A DNA stretch of 64,000 nt, from assembly GCF_002090075.1 (NCBI RefSeq), contig NZ_BBRI01000002.1, positions 434,001 through 498,000 on the forward strand. The letters run 5' to 3'. This DNA is from Demequina sp. NBRC 110052 (GTDB lineage: Bacteria > Actinomycetota > Actinomycetes > Actinomycetales > Demequinaceae). This document shows, in pieces, positions 63,938 to 64,000 of this stretch. Each line of letters begins with the position of its first letter. Positions within the stretch are counted from its first letter, which is position 1. The translations under genes and the position numbers were made by a program. A model generated the notes under the pieces. The model was not told the origin of the DNA. It did no database searches and saw only the letters and a list, made by a program, of their open reading frames with translations.

Positions 63938-64000
63938 CGCCAGGCGGCCTCAGGGTCGACCCCGATCTCAGGTTCAGGGCCCCGCTCCTTCCTCGGAGGG

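Overview
The window is high-GC chromosomal DNA from an actinobacterium, most likely a Micrococcales member of the Cellulomonas/Demequina kind. The lineage is inferred, not shown. It rests on the gene order (fabH-acpP-fabF followed by a DUF3145 gene; hrcA-dnaJ-rsmE-HIT-phoH-ybeY-CBS-era-leuA; recO-uppS; glyS; dusB; dgt; dnaG), frequent GTG starts, ATGA/GTGA/TGATG start-stop overlaps, a Zur-type zinc regulon and CRP/GlxR-type palindromes. No insertion sequence, prophage or CRISPR array was seen.

Layout. 1-5.1 kb: end of the type II fatty-acid operon (fabH is cut by the window edge), a SnoaL-like/DUF3145 pair, peptide deformylase, NAD(P)HX dehydratase and a DUF1905 protein. 5.2-9.7 kb: a large secreted/membrane protein behind a perfect CRP-type palindrome, then an ECF sigma factor coupled to a membrane-anchored protein. 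9.8-10.2 kb: tRNA-Met(CAU), tRNA-Asn and two terminators. 10.2-13.8 kb: a phnDCEE-type ABC importer with no phosphonate catabolic genes beside it. 14-20.4 kb: dnaG, three small coupled genes (DUF6941 plus two membrane proteins), dgt, an unknown gene and dusB.

20.6-39.3 kb is an exopolysaccharide locus: polyprenyl-phosphate sugar transferase, a two-domain GT4 fusion, an FAD-dependent mutase-like protein, an O-antigen ligase/polymerase-like protein, a Wzz/BY-kinase-like protein without a P-loop, two GT4 and two GT2 enzymes, a membrane-anchored GH16 glycanase, a HAD protein with a coupled unknown partner, and a Wzx-type flippase. Two CRP-type palindromes and an 11-nt-periodic direct repeat lie at its left end. 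The genes form a plausible Wzx/Wzy-type pathway: start the lipid-linked unit, extend it, flip, polymerise, control length and trim.

39.3-48.3 kb: YibE/F protein, glyS, then a zinc-starvation regulon. One Zur box lies between a seven-gene operon (zinc-free paralogues of L28, L33, S14, L31, L36 and L32, plus an HU-like protein) and a CobW-like gene. A second Zur box precedes znuA-znuC-znuB-zur and a VTT-domain gene. 48.3-53.9 kb: uppS, recO, a DUF3137-like membrane protein, and a TetR locus whose divergent promoter region carries four near-identical 13-bp palindromes between a 52-aa membrane protein and an oxidoreductase/DUF4386 pair. 54-63.9 kb: leuA with a leader peptide and hairpin, era, a CBS/CorC protein, ybeY, phoH, a HIT protein, rsmE, dnaJ, hrcA with a CIRCE element, and a DUF4870 protein.

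After start-site correction every gap between genes is under 300 bases. Functions were assigned from recognisable motifs and family resemblance only; no database search was run.
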